A DNA stretch of 64,000 nucleotides, taken from NCBI RefSeq assembly GCF_003989825.1, contig NZ_RZHE01000006.1:620001-684000 (forward strand). Direction: 5' to 3'. The number at the start of each line of letters is the position of its first letter. The stretch's first letter is position 1. A program made the translations under genes and the position numbers. Origin of the DNA: Vreelandella populi. Its GTDB lineage: Bacteria > Pseudomonadota > Gammaproteobacteria > Pseudomonadales > Halomonadaceae. The notes under the pieces are model-generated. The model had not been told where the DNA came from and made no database searches. It saw only the letters and a program-made list of their open reading frames with translations. This document shows positions 18,101-28,609 of the stretch, one piece after another.

Positions 18101-18680
18101 GGGTGCCGGTATCTAGGGCCAGCTTGACGCTGGCATGAACGCAAGCTTCTTCCAACGGCCGGCCGGTGCGGGTCAGCTCCAGATAGAAGCGCTCCGGGAA
18201 TGCGGCCTGCCACTCCTCAAGGAGCATGCGCGCTTCGCGCTCGTGATCCGAGAGCAGGTGGCGGCCTATATCGCCCTCCCGCCCACCGGACAGCGCAATC
18301 AGGCCGTCACTTTGTTCAAGCACCCAGCGCTTGTCCAAAATGGCCCGCCCCTGACGCTGGCCGTGGGTCCAGCCCTTGGAGATCAGCTCGGTCAGGTTGC
18401 GATAGCCATCGGCGTTCATCGCCAAAAGTGTGATGCGATAAGGGTGGGCGTCGTCATGCGGGTTGGTGAGCCACAGATCGCTGCCGATAATCGGCTTTAG
18501 ACCGGCCCCCTGTGCGGCTTTATAAAACTTTACCAGGCCAAACAGATTTGTCTCGTCAGTTAGCGCCAACGCAGGCATGCCGCGCTCAGCGGTGGTGCTG
18601 ACCAGGGACTTAAGTTTTACCAAGCCGTCGACCAGGGAGTATTCACTGTGCAAACGTAGATGAACAAACGGTACCGTCAT
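15174..18680 (-). CDS. dnaE: DNA polymerase III alpha subunit
   Basis: A 1168-residue replicative polymerase (E. coli DnaE 1160). The N-terminal PHP domain starts with [15 protein letters not shown]. The C-family polymerase core has [14 protein letters not shown] and the catalytic Asp motif [12 protein letters not shown] near residue 400. The helix-hairpin-helix region ([12 protein letters not shown]) and an OB-fold domain ([26 protein letters not shown]) are in the usual order. The C-terminal tau-binding region ends [20 protein letters not shown]. It lies in the rnhB-dnaE-accA order. The upstream gap is 44 bases and includes a short CTCGGTAAAA tandem. Confidence 0.99.
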   Translation of the reverse strand: MTVPFVHLRLHSEYSLVDGLVKLKSLVSTTAERGMPALALTDETNLFGLVKFYKAAQGAGLKPIIGSDLWLTNPHDDAHPYRITLLAMNADGYRNLTELISKGWTHGQRQGRAILDKRWVLEQSDGLIALSGGREGDIGRHLLSDHEREARMLLEEWQAAFPERFYLELTRTGRPLEEACVHASVKLALDTGTPVVATNDVRFLERDDFWAHETRVAIGEGKALDDPRRERRYTEEQYLKSPEEMAALFSDIPEALENSVMIAERCSVDVRLGEIFLPEFEIPEGMTQDEFFRKVSHDGLTDRLDFLFPAERYPRDSDEYKAIDQRYRERLEFELNVIIQMGFPGYFLIVMDFIQWAKDNDVPVGPGRGSGAGSLVAYAQKITDLDPIGYDLLFERFLNPERVSMPDFDVDFCMEKRDKVIEYVAERYGRDAVSQIVTFGTMAAKAVVRDVARAQGRPYSLGDKLSKLIPFEVGMTLSKAIEQEPALKEFIENDDEAEEIWEMALKLEGTTRGTGKHAGGVVIAPTKLTDFSPLLCDENGNGLVVQFDKNDIEDAGLVKFDFLGLRTLTIIDWALEMVDKVRAVHDQAPLNIDAIPLDDGKTFEMLKRAETTAVFQLESRGMKELIKRLLPDSLDDMIALVALFRPGPLQSGMVDDFINRKHGRAEVSYPHPDYQHELLKPVLAPTYGIILYQEQVMQIAQVMAGYTLGQADMLRRAMGKKKPEEMAKQRDGFMEGCAANGIDKDLAGNIFDLVEKFAGYGFNKSHSAAYALVSYQTAWLKAHYPGPFMAAVMSTEMDNLDKVVPLIEECRNLKLTVTPPDVNVGGYKFTVDTEGRVVYGLGAIRGVGEGPIGAIVEARETGGPFTDLFDFCRRLDPKRMNKRTLEALIRSGALDNLGPNRAVLAASMEDALKAAAQNHTNQSLGMLDMFGEAFADPEDEQANVYADYLGAREWTDRERLSGEKDTLGLYLTGHPIDEYERELKRFVSTRISDLKPSREPQRVAGLVVAMRTMKSKRGDTMAFITLDDRTGRIEASLFGEMFEQLRGQIESDQVLIVEGEVSSDDFSGGLRLRGKDVTPMVTARIRYGQAVELALNAEHINGRLVESLRDSLTPYRSSDGLPVRVQYRHVDAVGWLELSDEWKVAPSDGLLLALRDVEGQAGVQLRYR

Positions 18681-18724
18681 GACACTCTCGGTAAAATCTC
18701 GGTAAAAAGAAACGGGCTTATGGC

Positions 18725-19342
18725 TTACAACAGAGCTAGCTGACGCTGCACAGGCGCAAAGCTGCGGCGGTGCTCGGCGAGCGGCCCATGGGCCGCCAGC
18801 GCCTCAAGGTGTTGTTGGGTTGGATAACCCTTGTGGCGCGCAAAACCATACTCAGGATAGCGCATATCCAACTCGACCATTTGGGCATCGCGCGCTACCT
18901 TGGCAAGAATCGATGCCGCGGCAATCGCTGGATGACGCGCATCGCCTTTGACCACTGCCTGACCCGGTAAAACGTGCCCCGGCAACCGGTTGCCATCTAC
19001 CAGCAAATACTCGGCAGCAGGGGCTAAACCGTCAATGGCGCGGCGCATCGCCAGATGCGTGGCGTGGTAGATATTGAGCTGGTCGACTTCGGCGGCGCTG
19101 GCCTCGGCCACCACAAACGCCAACGCCTGCTCGCGAATCTGCACATCTAACGCTTCACGCTTGCGGGCGGTCAGCTTTTTAGAGTCGGCCAGCCCGTCAA
19201 TGGGGCGCGTAGGGTCAAGAATCACCGCTGCGGCCACGACGCTACCGATTAATGGCCCACGCCCGACTTCATCGACCCCGGCCAAGCGCTCACCCATATA
19301 GGCGATTTCAAGCGGCGGAAAGTTGCTTGGTTTAGCTGGCAT
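18725..19342 (-). CDS. rnhB: Ribonuclease HII
   Basis: A 205-residue RNase HII that cuts RNA in RNA-DNA hybrids and starts removal of misincorporated ribonucleotides. The conserved [17 protein letters not shown] holds the catalytic Asp-Glu. [11 protein letters not shown] and [10 protein letters not shown] follow, with [18 protein letters not shown] holding the other acidic and Lys residues. Of two ATGs, the inner one at 19342 has GGAG seven bases upstream and is preferred over 19348. The start overlaps the lpxB end by 11 bases, so the pair is coupled. Confidence 0.96.
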   Translation of the reverse strand: MPAKPSNFPPLEIAYMGERLAGVDEVGRGPLIGSVVAAAVILDPTRPIDGLADSKKLTARKREALDVQIREQALAFVVAEASAAEVDQLNIYHATHLAMRRAIDGLAPAAEYLLVDGNRLPGHVLPGQAVVKGDARHPAIAAASILAKVARDAQMVELDMRYPEYGFARHKGYPTQQHLEALAAHGPLAEHRRSFAPVQRQLALL

Positions 19343-20504
19343 GGTCATTCTCCAATGGCTGGCCGAGCGCGATGGCGGTTATCGCCTCAGCGGCGCGTCG
19401 ACTGGCATCGCGCTGCAAGTTGGCATGCATCGTGGCAAAGAGGGCCTCTAGCGCCAGGCGTGCTTCGTGATCGCTAAGCAGCTCATGAAGCTGGTCCGCA
19501 ATGGCCTCAGGCGTCGCCGCATCCTGGATAAGTTCGGGCACTACGCTTTGCTGAGCGATCAGATTAGGTAGCGATACCCACTGGGTTTTCACCATACGCT
19601 TGGCAAGCCAATGCGTAGCGGGCGCCATCTTGTACGCGACCAGCATCGCCCGGTGACACAGCATGGCTTCAAGCGCGGCGGTCCCGGACGCCAGAAGTAC
19701 GGCATCACTGGCGACCATCGCCTCTCGCGCCTGACCATTCAGCAGCTGTACACGCTCGACAAGCGTTGGATAGTGAGACAAGAGCGCCTGGATTTCGTCA
19801 TGACGCAGCGCTGAAGCAGCCGGAACCACAACCTTTAGCGTGGCGTGACGCTGGCACAGCAGCTCAGCGGCGGCTAAAAACGTATGACCCAGGAAACGTA
19901 TTTCATTGCCCCGCGAGCCTGGCAATAACGCAAGCACCGGCGCGTCTTCATCAAAGCCGAGCGCCTGGCGCGTTGCGACGCGATCGTTTTCAAGCGGCAG
20001 CTCATCAGCAAGCGGGTGGCCAACAAAGGCAACGGGCACCTGATGCTCGCGATAGAAGTCGGCCTCAAAGGGCAGCAGCGTGAGCATGCCATCCACCGAT
20101 TGGGCAATCCCCTTCACCCGGCCTTGTCGCCATGCCCATACGGAAGGGCTGACATAGTGCGCCGTTTTGATACCCGCACGGCGCAATTGCTTTTCCAGGC
20201 CAAGCGTAAAGTCCGGTGCATCAATGCCCACCATGATATCGGGTTGCCAAGCAAGCGCTTCGCGACGCAGCGTGCGGCGCACGCTCACCAGTTCGGGCAG
20301 GTGTTTGATTACCTCGACAAGCCCCATCACAGAAAGCGTTTCGAGCGGAAAGCGGCTCTCCATGCCTTCAGCTATCATGCGCGGGCCGCCGATGCCCCGA
20401 AACTCAACCTGTGAATGGCGCGCCTTTAGTGCACGCATCAGGCCAGCCCCGAGAATATCTCCCGAAAGCTCGCCTGCGACGAGATAAACGCGCTTCAACG
20501 TCAT
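19332..20504 (-). CDS. lpxB: Lipid-A-disaccharide synthase
   Basis: A 390-residue GT-B glycosyltransferase that joins lipid X and UDP-2,3-diacylglucosamine at the inner membrane. Recognisable segments are [16 protein letters not shown] at the start, [72 protein letters not shown] and [12 protein letters not shown]. The ATG at 20504 is chosen because the protein then begins [12 protein letters not shown] like the family. It lies 13 bases after the lpxA stop and has no clear ribosome site, so translation probably depends on coupling to lpxA. Confidence 0.97.
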   Translation of the reverse strand: MTLKRVYLVAGELSGDILGAGLMRALKARHSQVEFRGIGGPRMIAEGMESRFPLETLSVMGLVEVIKHLPELVSVRRTLRREALAWQPDIMVGIDAPDFTLGLEKQLRRAGIKTAHYVSPSVWAWRQGRVKGIAQSVDGMLTLLPFEADFYREHQVPVAFVGHPLADELPLENDRVATRQALGFDEDAPVLALLPGSRGNEIRFLGHTFLAAAELLCQRHATLKVVVPAASALRHDEIQALLSHYPTLVERVQLLNGQAREAMVASDAVLLASGTAALEAMLCHRAMLVAYKMAPATHWLAKRMVKTQWVSLPNLIAQQSVVPELIQDAATPEAIADQLHELLSDHEARLALEALFATMHANLQRDASRRAAEAITAIALGQPLENDHAS

Positions 20505-20517
20505 AAGGAAAACATGC

Positions 20518-21285
20518 TTAGCGGGTAATACCGCGGGTTGAACGCTCGATAGAGGCGGCAAAATGGGCCACTTCGTCTAGATCAAAGCGTGTGCGCATCT
20601 CTTCAAGCGCCTGCTCTACCGTTAACCCCTGGCGATAGACCAGCTTGTAGGAAGCACTGAGCGCATTGATGGCCTCACGGCTAAAGCCGCGCCGCTTCAA
20701 GCCCACCAGATTAAGCCCGCGCGCTTCGGCAGGGTTACCGTTGATCATGATATAGGCGGGCGTATCCTTGGTAATGATTGAGCCACCGCCTGCCATGGCA
20801 TGCTCGCCAAAATGACAGAACTGATGCACAGCAGACAATCCACCTAAAATGGCGTGATCGCCTAGCGTCACATGGCCTGCAAGCGTTACCTGGTTGGCGA
20901 GAATGCAGTCGTTGCCGATTACACAGTCATGGCCGACATGGACATACGCCATGAACAGGTTACGCGAGCCGATAGTGGTTTCACTGCGATCCTGCACGGT
21001 GCCGCGGTGAAGTGTAACGCCTTCGCGTACCACGTTGTCGTCACCCATCACCAGCCGGGTAGGCTCGCCTGCATACTTCTTGTCCTGACAATCCTCGCCT
21101 ACCGAGGCGAACTGGAAAATACGCGTGCGCTTACCCAGCACCGTGGGGCCCTTAACCACCACATGCGGGCCAATGATAGAGCCTTCGCCGATCGTGACGT
21201 CAGGCCCAATAACGCTAAAGGCGCCAACCTCAACGTCATCGGCAAGCTGGGCTGCCGGGTCGATCAGTGCAGTAGGGTGTATCAA
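20518..21285 (-). CDS. lpxA: UDP-N-acetylglucosamine acyltransferase
   Basis: A 255-residue left-handed beta-helix acyltransferase that starts lipid A synthesis. Hexapeptide repeats run from [17 protein letters not shown] to about residue 190. The catalytic His lies in [12 protein letters not shown], and [19 protein letters not shown] marks the C-terminal helical domain. The start is TTG at 21285, whose TTGA overlaps the fabZ TGA. A GAGAGGAAGG stretch upstream supports it, and no in-frame ATG fits the family N-terminus. The order fabZ-lpxA-lpxB is conserved in gammaproteobacteria. Confidence 0.97.
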   Translation of the reverse strand: MIHPTALIDPAAQLADDVEVGAFSVIGPDVTIGEGSIIGPHVVVKGPTVLGKRTRIFQFASVGEDCQDKKYAGEPTRLVMGDDNVVREGVTLHRGTVQDRSETTIGSRNLFMAYVHVGHDCVIGNDCILANQVTLAGHVTLGDHAILGGLSAVHQFCHFGEHAMAGGGSIITKDTPAYIMINGNPAEARGLNLVGLKRRGFSREAINALSASYKLVYRQGLTVEQALEEMRTRFDLDEVAHFAASIERSTRGITR

Positions 21286-21725
21286 GCAACCTTCCTCTCA
21301 GCGCAAATAATTTCCGCTTCACAGGCAAGCTCACCATCCACCGTCGCACGACAGGCAAACTTCCAGATGCCGCGCTTGCCGCGGATTACATTAGCTTCCA
21401 GTGTGAGCTTGTCGCCTGGCATCACGGGACGCTTGAAGCGAACATTGTCACTACCTACCAGATAGTAAACATAGCCATCGGCCGGCAGCTTGTTGACCGT
21501 TTTAAAGCCCAGGATACCGCAAACCTGAGCGAGCGCTTCAACGACCAGCACACCCGGCATAATAGGATGATGAGGGAAATGTCCGTTGAAAAAAGGTTCG
21601 TTAATGCTAACGTTTTTAAACGCAACGATGGATTCACCTACGGTCAATTCCGTTACTCGATCCACCAGCAAAAAGGGATAGCGGTGGGGCAAGTATTCGC
21701 GAATTTCGTTAATATCCATAACCAT
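21282..21725 (-). CDS. fabZ: 3-hydroxyacyl-ACP dehydratase FabZ
   Basis: A 147-residue hotdog-fold dehydratase of fatty-acid elongation (E. coli FabZ 151). It begins [24 protein letters not shown]. The catalytic pair is seen in [20 protein letters not shown] (His, then Glu on the central helix). The ATG at 21725 has GAGG eight bases upstream. A second ATG at 21719 is less well placed. An intrinsic terminator sits just upstream, between lpxD and fabZ, so part of fabZ expression may come from a promoter in the 134-base gap or from readthrough. Confidence 0.97.
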   Translation of the reverse strand: MVMDINEIREYLPHRYPFLLVDRVTELTVGESIVAFKNVSINEPFFNGHFPHHPIMPGVLVVEALAQVCGILGFKTVNKLPADGYVYYLVGSDNVRFKRPVMPGDKLTLEANVIRGKRGIWKFACRATVDGELACEAEIICAERKVA

Positions 21726-21745
21726 CGTAACGACCTCAAAAATGA

Positions 21746-21768
21746 AAAACGCCTGATAATCATCAGGC
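21746..21768 (-). terminator. Terminator between lpxD and fabZ
   Basis: On the minus strand GCCTGAT-GATT-ATCAGGC (21768-21751) is followed by GTTTTTC and a second T-run. It lies 92 bases after lpxD and directly ahead of the fabZ ribosome site, so it splits the bamA-lpxD unit from fabZ-lpxA, or tunes readthrough. Confidence 0.65.
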
Positions 21769-21859
21769 AAATACCAGCGCCCCGGCTGGTCAAAGGGCAA
21801 AGGATTATACCCCGCAGTGATTAAGCCTCAAGTCACTTTCCCAGCAAATAATGTGACCT

Positions 21860-22897
21860 TTATGTATCACGTGTGTTTTTTTCAAGCCGCGACAAGCGCT
21901 TGGCGATATCGTCCAGCTGTTTAAAACGTACCGCATTTTTACGCCACTGGGTGTTACCCATGGCGCCGGTACCGGAGGAGTACACGCCAGGCTTGTGAAT
22001 CGAATTGGTGACCAGACTCATGCCCGTCACCTGAACCCCATCACAGATCGTCAGATGGCCAGATAAGCCGACGCCGCCGCCCAGCATGCAGTGCTTGCCC
22101 ACTTTGGTAGACCCGGCAATGCCTACACAGCCAGCCAGCGCACTATGGGCGCCAATAGTGACGTTATGCGCGATCTGCACTTGGCTATCGATCTTGACGT
22201 CATCGCCAATTACCGTATCGCCAAGAGCGCCACGGTCAATACTCGAGCAACTGCCCACTTCAACATCATCACCCAGCACAACGCCACCCAGCTGAGCAAT
22301 CTTGTGCCAGCCTTCTCCATCGTGGGCAAACCCAAAACCATCACCGCCAATCACACAGCCGCTTTGCAGGATCACCCGCTTACCAATTACGACGCCATGG
22401 CATACAGTTACATTGGCGTGCAGCCGGGTGCGCTCGCCGATGACGCTATCCGCCCCAACGACGCTTCCCGCGCCAACCACCACGTAATCTCCCAACGTTA
22501 CCCCTTCTTCCACCACGGCATGAGCCTGAATGGAAACATCCTTACCCAACGCTACATTGTCGGCGACAACGGCGGTTGGATGGATACCAGGCTTATCGCG
22601 GGCAGGAAGCGGGTCAAATAGCTGGGAAAGTTTGGCGTAGCCCAGGTAAGGGTTATTCGTCTCCAGACGAGGCACCGGACAGTGTTTGCCATGCTCAGGA
22701 TGCAGCAGTACAGCGGCTGCCTGGGTCGTGGCCAAATCTTTCAGGTAGGCCCGGTTCGCCAGAAAAGCTACTTGATCGGGCTTGGCCTCCTTAAGAGTCG
22801 CTAGGCCGCGAATGGGTTGTTCGGCATCACCTTCAAAGGTAACGCCTAAATGGCGAGCGATGTCCGCAAGGGTGAGGTGATTCAAAGCGTGCGTCAT
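21860..22897 (-). CDS. lpxD: UDP-3-O-(3-hydroxyacyl)glucosamine N-acyltransferase
   Basis: A 345-residue left-handed beta-helix N-acyltransferase, the third step of lipid A synthesis. The N-terminal uridine-binding domain has LADIARHLGVTFEGD and VAFLANRAYLKDL. Hexapeptide repeats follow (HPTAVVADNVALGKDVSI onward) with GGDGFGFAHDGEGWHKIAQLG and the catalytic His in QVQIAHNVTIGAH. The C-terminus has a short helix with Lys/Arg residues. The ATG at 22897 gives the family N-terminus (MTHALNHLTLADIA); no strong ribosome site is visible. It follows skp by 56 bases. Confidence 0.97.
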   Translation of the reverse strand: MTHALNHLTLADIARHLGVTFEGDAEQPIRGLATLKEAKPDQVAFLANRAYLKDLATTQAAAVLLHPEHGKHCPVPRLETNNPYLGYAKLSQLFDPLPARDKPGIHPTAVVADNVALGKDVSIQAHAVVEEGVTLGDYVVVGAGSVVGADSVIGERTRLHANVTVCHGVVIGKRVILQSGCVIGGDGFGFAHDGEGWHKIAQLGGVVLGDDVEVGSCSSIDRGALGDTVIGDDVKIDSQVQIAHNVTIGAHSALAGCVGIAGSTKVGKHCMLGGGVGLSGHLTICDGVQVTGMSLVTNSIHKPGVYSSGTGAMGNTQWRKNAVRFKQLDDIAKRLSRLEKNTRDT

Positions 22898-22953
22898 GGG
22901 AGCCCAGGAAACAGTGGTGCAGCAAGGCTGCACCGGCAGTCATTAAAGATGAA

Positions 22954-23460
22954 TTACATGGAGTTAAAGATCTGCGTAACCTCTTCGGTTACGTTTGGCA
23001 AATCAACTGACGAGTGCAGCACCCCTTGAGGCTCAACCAGCACGTCAATATTATGGCGTGCCAGCACCTGCTCAACCGCCTGCTCGAGCTTGGCTTCAGC
23101 ACTTTCCAGGAACTGCTGCTCGGAACGCTGCTGCGCCTGGATCACTTCACGACGCAACTGTTCAAAACGACTGCCCTTTTGCTGAAGCTCGGCGATCAAT
23201 GAGTCGCGCTCGGACTGCGCCATGGTTTCACCATCGCGCTGCAGGCGCTCCTGCAACTGCTGTAGCTCGTTACCCAGGCCCTGGGCTTCACGCTGCTGGC
23301 TGCCAATCTGGCCTTCCAGCTGGCTCAGTGAGGTTTGGGCTGACTGAGTATTCATCAAAGCTGCCCGCCAATCCAGCACGGCCACTTCTGCGGCTTGTGC
23401 TGCATGAGCCGGCAAAATCATTGCACCAAACAGGCACGCCGCCGCTGTCAGTTTACGCAT
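22954..23460 (-). CDS. skp: Periplasmic chaperone Skp/OmpH
   Basis: A 168-residue OmpH-family chaperone that carries unfolded outer-membrane proteins through the periplasm. It has a signal peptide (MRKLTAAACLFGAMILPAHA, cleavage near AHA-AQA). EVAVLDWRAALMNTQSAQ forms the trimer body, and two long Gln/Glu-rich helices (about residues 45-125) form the tentacles. The C-terminal strand includes DVLVEPQGVLHSS. It lies between bamA and lpxD, the conserved order. Confidence 0.95.
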   Translation of the reverse strand: MRKLTAAACLFGAMILPAHAAQAAEVAVLDWRAALMNTQSAQTSLSQLEGQIGSQQREAQGLGNELQQLQERLQRDGETMAQSERDSLIAELQQKGSRFEQLRREVIQAQQRSEQQFLESAEAKLEQAVEQVLARHNIDVLVEPQGVLHSSVDLPNVTEEVTQIFNSM

Positions 23461-23520
23461 CGAGTCAACTCCTTGTCATTCAGGCTAGCGCGCACCTCGC
23501 AAGTGCGCTCCGTCGCAATA

Positions 23521-25872
23521 TTAGAACGTTTGTCCCAGAGAGAACTGGAAGAACTGCGTATCGTCGCCGCTTTTATCGTTAAGCGGCTCGGCGATGCTAA
23601 AGGTCAGTGGCCCGACAGGCGTTAGCCAAGAAAGACCGACGCCCACACTATAACGCAAATCGCCCAGATCCACGCCAGAGCTACACTGCTGGCGCGCCTG
23701 ATCCTCTTCCAGCACATCGTAGCAGGAACTCAGGAAGGTATTACCCGCATCTACGAACAGCGATGGCTGAACGGAGCGCTGGTTTTCCACAAACGGCATG
23801 GGGAAGATAATTTCAGCGCTACCTTCTACCTGTACGTTACCCCCCAGGGTACGGTCGCGGCCACCTTCAACAGACGGCGTTGTCCGCTGACCCAGCGTGT
23901 TGGAGGTAAAACCACGTACCGAGCCCAGACCACCCGAGTAAAAATTTTCATAGAAAGGGTAAGGATCGTTGGAATTCAGCGTATTGGCATAGCCCAGGTT
24001 ACCGCTGAACTTGAGCGCCCAGGTTTCATCATCATTGATCGGGAACAGCTGCTGGGCACGGGCGCGCAGCTTGTAGTACTCGGCATCGCTACCCGGCACG
24101 CCCGTTTCAAGCGACAAGCGCTGATAGTTACCGGCCGTGGGCATGATTCCCCGATTAAGGTTGTTGCGCGTCCAGCTGGCGGTCAGCTTAAGGGCCTGCG
24201 CATCTTCACCCTCATCATCAACATAGCGGCGAATTTCCGAGGCCGTATCGTTATAGGTTTTGACCGAGATATCTTCGATGCTCGCCCCGAAATTCAGCCG
24301 CGACAGCTCACTGATCGGGTAGCCAAAGTTGATACCCGCGCCGTAAGCATCGGTTGAATAGGTAGAAATATCCGAGTCGGCGTAATCGGTTTCACGATAA
24401 AACACGTTATAACCGCGGGAAATACCGTCAAGTGTCCAATAAGGATCGGTAAAGGCAAAGTTGACGCTGGTAAAGGTGTCACTGCGCTGGGCGCCAATAT
24501 TGACGCGGTTACCGGTTCCCAGGAAGTTGTTCTGGGCAAGCCCAACGCCGTAAATAACCCCGGCGCTTTGTGAAAAACCGACACTTGCCGATACCGAGCC
24601 CGAGGGTTGCTCTTCAACGTTATAGGTAACGTCCAGCTGGTCGGGCTCGCCGGGAACAGGCTGGGTATTCACTTCTACCTGGCTAAAGAAGCCAAGCCGC
24701 TCCAGGCGCTGACGCGACTGGGTAATCGATTCGGTCGATGCCGGGGCACCTTCCATCTGGATCATTTCACGACGCAGCACTTCATCCTGGGTCGTGGTAT
24801 TACCGTAGAACTCGATACGTCGCACGTAGGTACGCTGACCTGGGTCAACGGCGATGACCAGATCAACGGTCTCACCATCGCCGGCCATTTCTGGGATGCC
24901 CTGGATGTCGGCAAATGCAAACCCTTCAGCGCCCAGGCGTTGACGCAGCGCTTCAGTGGAAGCGTTAACCTGCCCGCGCGAGAAGATATCGCCACTATTG
25001 ATCTCAAGTAGCTCGCGCGCTTCGCTTTCATTGATCTGAAGATCGCCTGCAAAGCGCACGTTGCCTACGCGGTACTGGTTGCCTTCATCGATATTGAGCG
25101 TCACGAAGATCTCGGACTTTTCAGGGCCGATGGAAACCTGCGTGGAGGTCACGTCGAAGTTGACGTAGCCACGGTCAAGGTAGAAAGAGCGCAGCCGCTC
25201 GATATCACCCGACAGTGCCTCACGGGAATACTCATCGCTTGAGAACCAGCCAAAGAAACGCCCTGGACGGTCGTTTAGCTCAAACACTTCACGCAGTGTT
25301 TCATCGTCAAAGTCTTCATTGCCGACGATATTGATTTGCCGAATCTTGGCAACTTCGCCTTCATTGATATTGATATTGACCTGAACGCGACCTTCATCAA
25401 TCTGCTCGACGTCGGTGGAAATTCGAGCACTGTAACGTCCTTGAGACTGATAGACGCCTTCCAGCTCACGCTGAATCTCTTCAAGCGTTGAAAGTTGCAG
25501 CACCTGGCCTTCTGAAAGACCGGATTCGCGCAACCCGTTGCGCAGGTCCTCTTCTTTGAGCTGCTGGTTACCGGTGAGGTTAAGACGGGCAATCGTCGGC
25601 CGTTCAACCACCTGGATAACCAGGACGTCGCCTTCACGGGCAAGTGACACGTCTTCAAACAGGCCAGTGGCAAACAGGTCGCGGGCAGCTGACGCTAGCT
25701 GCTGTTCGCTAACCCGGTCGTTAGCACTGACAGGAAACGCATTAAAGACCGAGGCGGCGGATACCCGCTGTAGTCCTTCCACACGAATGTCCGAAACATC
25801 AAAGGATTGTGCCTGGGCGCCGCTGGCGCCTGCCAGCAAGAGTGCCGCCATTCCAAGGGTCTTGATTTTCAT
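23521..25872 (-). CDS. bamA: Outer membrane protein assembly factor BamA
   Basis: A 783-residue Omp85 protein, the central subunit of the beta-barrel assembly machine. It has a signal peptide (MKIKTLGMAALLLAGASGAQA) and five POTRA domains from about residue 23 to 420, starting SFDVSDIRVEGLQRVS. A C-terminal 16-strand barrel carries NFLGTGNRVNIGA, the VRGFTSNTLGQR motif of the conserved loop 6 (VRGF), and ends FSLGQTF with the terminal aromatic typical of outer-membrane proteins. Cysteines near SSCYDVLEEDQARQQCSSG lie in an extracellular loop and could form a disulfide. Confidence 0.99.
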   Translation of the reverse strand: MKIKTLGMAALLLAGASGAQAQSFDVSDIRVEGLQRVSAASVFNAFPVSANDRVSEQQLASAARDLFATGLFEDVSLAREGDVLVIQVVERPTIARLNLTGNQQLKEEDLRNGLRESGLSEGQVLQLSTLEEIQRELEGVYQSQGRYSARISTDVEQIDEGRVQVNININEGEVAKIRQINIVGNEDFDDETLREVFELNDRPGRFFGWFSSDEYSREALSGDIERLRSFYLDRGYVNFDVTSTQVSIGPEKSEIFVTLNIDEGNQYRVGNVRFAGDLQINESEARELLEINSGDIFSRGQVNASTEALRQRLGAEGFAFADIQGIPEMAGDGETVDLVIAVDPGQRTYVRRIEFYGNTTTQDEVLRREMIQMEGAPASTESITQSRQRLERLGFFSQVEVNTQPVPGEPDQLDVTYNVEEQPSGSVSASVGFSQSAGVIYGVGLAQNNFLGTGNRVNIGAQRSDTFTSVNFAFTDPYWTLDGISRGYNVFYRETDYADSDISTYSTDAYGAGINFGYPISELSRLNFGASIEDISVKTYNDTASEIRRYVDDEGEDAQALKLTASWTRNNLNRGIMPTAGNYQRLSLETGVPGSDAEYYKLRARAQQLFPINDDETWALKFSGNLGYANTLNSNDPYPFYENFYSGGLGSVRGFTSNTLGQRTTPSVEGGRDRTLGGNVQVEGSAEIIFPMPFVENQRSVQPSLFVDAGNTFLSSCYDVLEEDQARQQCSSGVDLGDLRYSVGVGLSWLTPVGPLTFSIAEPLNDKSGDDTQFFQFSLGQTF

Positions 25873-25972
25873 GCAGTCAGTTCGCTCGCGTTGGTCTGCC
25901 TATCGTTCCAGATAAGCACCATATACATTTGTGCAGGCAGATGACAAGGCATCCTGCGCGCTACACGCGTCA

Positions 25973-27331
25973 TTACCAAAGGCGCATCAGATCAAAATAC
26001 AGGGCCATCGCCATCAGGCCGCCCACCATGGCAAGCCCAATACGTAGCCCGATTGCCTGGGTTTGTTCAGAGACCGGCCGCCCACGCACGATTTCGACAA
26101 AATAGTAAAGTAAGTGCCCTCCATCGAGCACCGGAATAGGCAATAAATTAAGCACGCCGAGGCTGATGGAGAGATAGGCGAGAAAGCCGACAAACGCTTC
26201 AACGCCTGCCCGAGCTGAATCACCTGAAATCTGGGCAATCGTAATCGGGCCTGACAGGTTGGAAGGCGAAATAAGCCCGACCAGCATTTTGCGAATGGCA
26301 TCTACCGTTAGCAGCACCATGTCACCCGTCCGAGCCAGCGCCTGCCCTACGGCTTCAATGGGTCCGTAGCGAATTTCACGCTGAAGCGACTCAGGCCACG
26401 AAACAGGCTCGACGCCTGCACCAATGTACCCAACCTCGCCGCCACTCTCCAGTTGATTGCTACCTGGCGTCAGCGAAAGCTCGCCCTGCTCGTCACCGCG
26501 CTGGTAGGTAATACTCAGCGTTTCACCGGCGCTGCGGCGGATCATGGTGACAAACTGCATCCAGTCTGCCACTGGGGTTTCATCAATAGCAACAATGCGA
26601 TCACCAGTCTGCAGGCCTGCATTAGCCGCCGCTTCGCCCTCTACCACCTGCCCCAGTACGGCCGGAAACTCTGGCTGCCATGGCGTCATACCCAACGACT
26701 GCAGCGGCTGCGGCGGGTCCTGGCGAGTTAGGTAATTATCGACTTCAAGCGCGTAAGCACGTTCACTGTTGCTGCCCTCAGAGAGGGCATTGATGGTCAG
26801 CGTGCCGCTAAAGCCAATCATCGAGATAAGCTTTAAATTGACCTCTTCCCAGGAGCGAACGGGGTCATTCTGGATGGCAGTAATTTCATCGCCATGAGCA
26901 AGGCCTGCTTCTGCCGCCGGGGAATCGGGCAGCACATCACCAACCATCGGGGCGACCGTTGTTGTTCCGTATACGAACAGTGCCCAGTAGGCAACGATGG
27001 CCAGCAGAAAGTTTGCCAGTGGTCCGGCCGCGACAATGGCAATGCGCTGCCATACATTTTTACGGTTAAAGGCTTGGTCAAGCTGATCTTCGGGTACGGG
27101 CGCTTCGCGCTCATCCAGCATCTTGACGTAGCCGCCCAGCGGAATGGCCGCCACGGCGTACTCCGTACCCTGGCGGTCCACGGTCGACCATAGAGGCTTG
27201 CCGAAGCCGACGGAAAAGCGCAGCACCTTGACGCCGCAGCGACGCGCCACCCAGAAGTGGCCAAATTCGTGGAAGGTGATCAACAACCCCAACACGACGA
27301 TTACCGCTAAAACGTTTTGTAACAGGCCCAC
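25973..27331 (-). CDS. rseP: Site-2 protease RseP
   Basis: A 452-residue inner-membrane zinc metalloprotease (E. coli RseP 450) that cuts RseA to free the envelope-stress sigma factor and clears signal peptides. HEFGH at residues 21-25 is the zinc motif in the first membrane span. Two PDZ domains follow (PMVGDVLPDSPAAEAGLAHG and VVEGEAAANAGLQTGDRIV). The third-span motif NLLPIPVLDGGHL carries the Asp zinc ligand. The start is GTG at 27331 with AAGGAG six bases upstream. An upstream ATG at 27355 lacks a ribosome site and would add eight atypical residues. Confidence 0.97.
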   Translation of the reverse strand: MGLLQNVLAVIVVLGLLITFHEFGHFWVARRCGVKVLRFSVGFGKPLWSTVDRQGTEYAVAAIPLGGYVKMLDEREAPVPEDQLDQAFNRKNVWQRIAIVAAGPLANFLLAIVAYWALFVYGTTTVAPMVGDVLPDSPAAEAGLAHGDEITAIQNDPVRSWEEVNLKLISMIGFSGTLTINALSEGSNSERAYALEVDNYLTRQDPPQPLQSLGMTPWQPEFPAVLGQVVEGEAAANAGLQTGDRIVAIDETPVADWMQFVTMIRRSAGETLSITYQRGDEQGELSLTPGSNQLESGGEVGYIGAGVEPVSWPESLQREIRYGPIEAVGQALARTGDMVLLTVDAIRKMLVGLISPSNLSGPITIAQISGDSARAGVEAFVGFLAYLSISLGVLNLLPIPVLDGGHLLYYFVEIVRGRPVSEQTQAIGLRIGLAMVGGLMAMALYFDLMRLW

Positions 27332-27412
27332 AATGAACTCCTTAGCACCATGCACACCAGCCGCTGATGCTTAAGCGACCTACTTGCCTTCCATTATTCG
27401 GTACATAATTGC

Positions 27413-28609
27413 CTAACCTGCTTGTTGCATGACCCTTTGTGCCGCCTGCTGGCGTGCCCACTGGTCTGCTGCCAATACGTTATCGATAGTATCAGCGTTG
27501 CCTGCATAGGGCTTTGACACGACATCCTCCACCACTTTGGCTATTTCTCCAAAGCTGAGCTTTTCAGCCAGAAACGCTTCGACAGCGACCTCGTTGGCTG
27601 CATTGAGAATGGCCGGGGCTGCGCCGCCCTTCTGCATGGCTTCACGCGCCAGGCGCAGGCAGGGAAAACGCGTTTCATCGGGCGCTTCAAAATCCAACTG
27701 TGCGATTTGAAACAGATCCAGGGTTTCCACACCTGCCTCAATGCGTTCGGGCCAAGCCAGTCCATAGGCAATCGGGATACGCATATCCGGATTCCCCAAC
27801 TGGGCGATGACCGAGCCATCAATGTACGCCGCCATGGAGTGAATCACACTCTGCGGATGAACTACCACCTGAATTTGCTCGGGCGCTGCATCAAACAGCC
27901 AGCACGCTTCAATCAGCTCAAGGCCCTTGTTCATCATGGTGGCGCTATCAACCGAAATCTTGCGTCCCATCGACCAGTTAGGGTGGGCGCAGGCCTGATC
28001 GGGCGAGGCATTGGCAACCTCCACCTCGCTCCAGGTGCGAAAAGGACCGCCCGATGCCGTTAGCAGCAACTGGCGGACTCCGTAACGCTTAAGTCCCCCA
28101 CGATGAGCCGCCGGCAGGCACTGGTAAATAGCGTTATGCTCGGAATCGATGGGCAAAAGCGTGGCACCAGAGCGCTCAACCGCCTGCATGAACAGCGCCC
28201 CGCTCATTACCAATGCTTCTTTATTAGCCAGGAGCACGCGCTTGCCCGCTTCTGCGGCGGCAAGCGAAGGCAGCAGCCCGGCCGCCCCTACAATCGCGGC
28301 CATCACGGCATCCACACAGGCTTCACGGGCAACCTGGCAAAGCGCTTCGCGACCCGCCAATACCTCTGTCGGCTGACCGGCATCATCAAGGGCCCGGCGC
28401 AGCCAATCGGCATCGTTTTCGCGATCAAGCACTGCAACACGGGGATGATGCGCCAGGCACTGATCCAGAAGCGCTTCTTTGGAGGTATGCGCGGTCAGCG
28501 CATACACCCGGTAGCGCGACGGGTGGCGGGCAATCACATCCAGCGTGCTGATGCCGATAGAGCCGGTTGAGCCAAGCACGGTAACCCACTGACAGGACGA
28601 TTGGCTCAT
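27413..28609 (-). CDS. dxr: 1-deoxy-D-xylulose-5-phosphate reductoisomerase
   Basis: A 398-residue NADPH enzyme (E. coli Dxr/IspC 398) that makes methylerythritol 4-phosphate for isoprenoid synthesis. [18 protein letters not shown] is the Rossmann NADPH site, [11 protein letters not shown] the linker, and [14 protein letters not shown] and [19 protein letters not shown] hold the metal and substrate residues. The ATG overlaps the cdsA TGA (ATGA), so it is coupled to cdsA and shares a transcript with uppS. Confidence 0.98.
   Translation of the reverse strand: MSQSSCQWVTVLGSTGSIGISTLDVIARHPSRYRVYALTAHTSKEALLDQCLAHHPRVAVLDRENDADWLRRALDDAGQPTEVLAGREALCQVAREACVDAVMAAIVGAAGLLPSLAAAEAGKRVLLANKEALVMSGALFMQAVERSGATLLPIDSEHNAIYQCLPAAHRGGLKRYGVRQLLLTASGGPFRTWSEVEVANASPDQACAHPNWSMGRKISVDSATMMNKGLELIEACWLFDAAPEQIQVVVHPQSVIHSMAAYIDGSVIAQLGNPDMRIPIAYGLAWPERIEAGVETLDLFQIAQLDFEAPDETRFPCLRLAREAMQKGGAAPAILNAANEVAVEAFLAEKLSFGEIAKVVEDVVSKPYAGNADTIDNVLAADQWARQQAAQRVMQQAG

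Noticed and set aside
16926..18116. Plus-strand frame of ~396 codons opposite dnaE
   Set aside because: A codon-bias shadow of dnaE. The same explanation fits the long frames opposite accA, ubiD/rho and rlmI.
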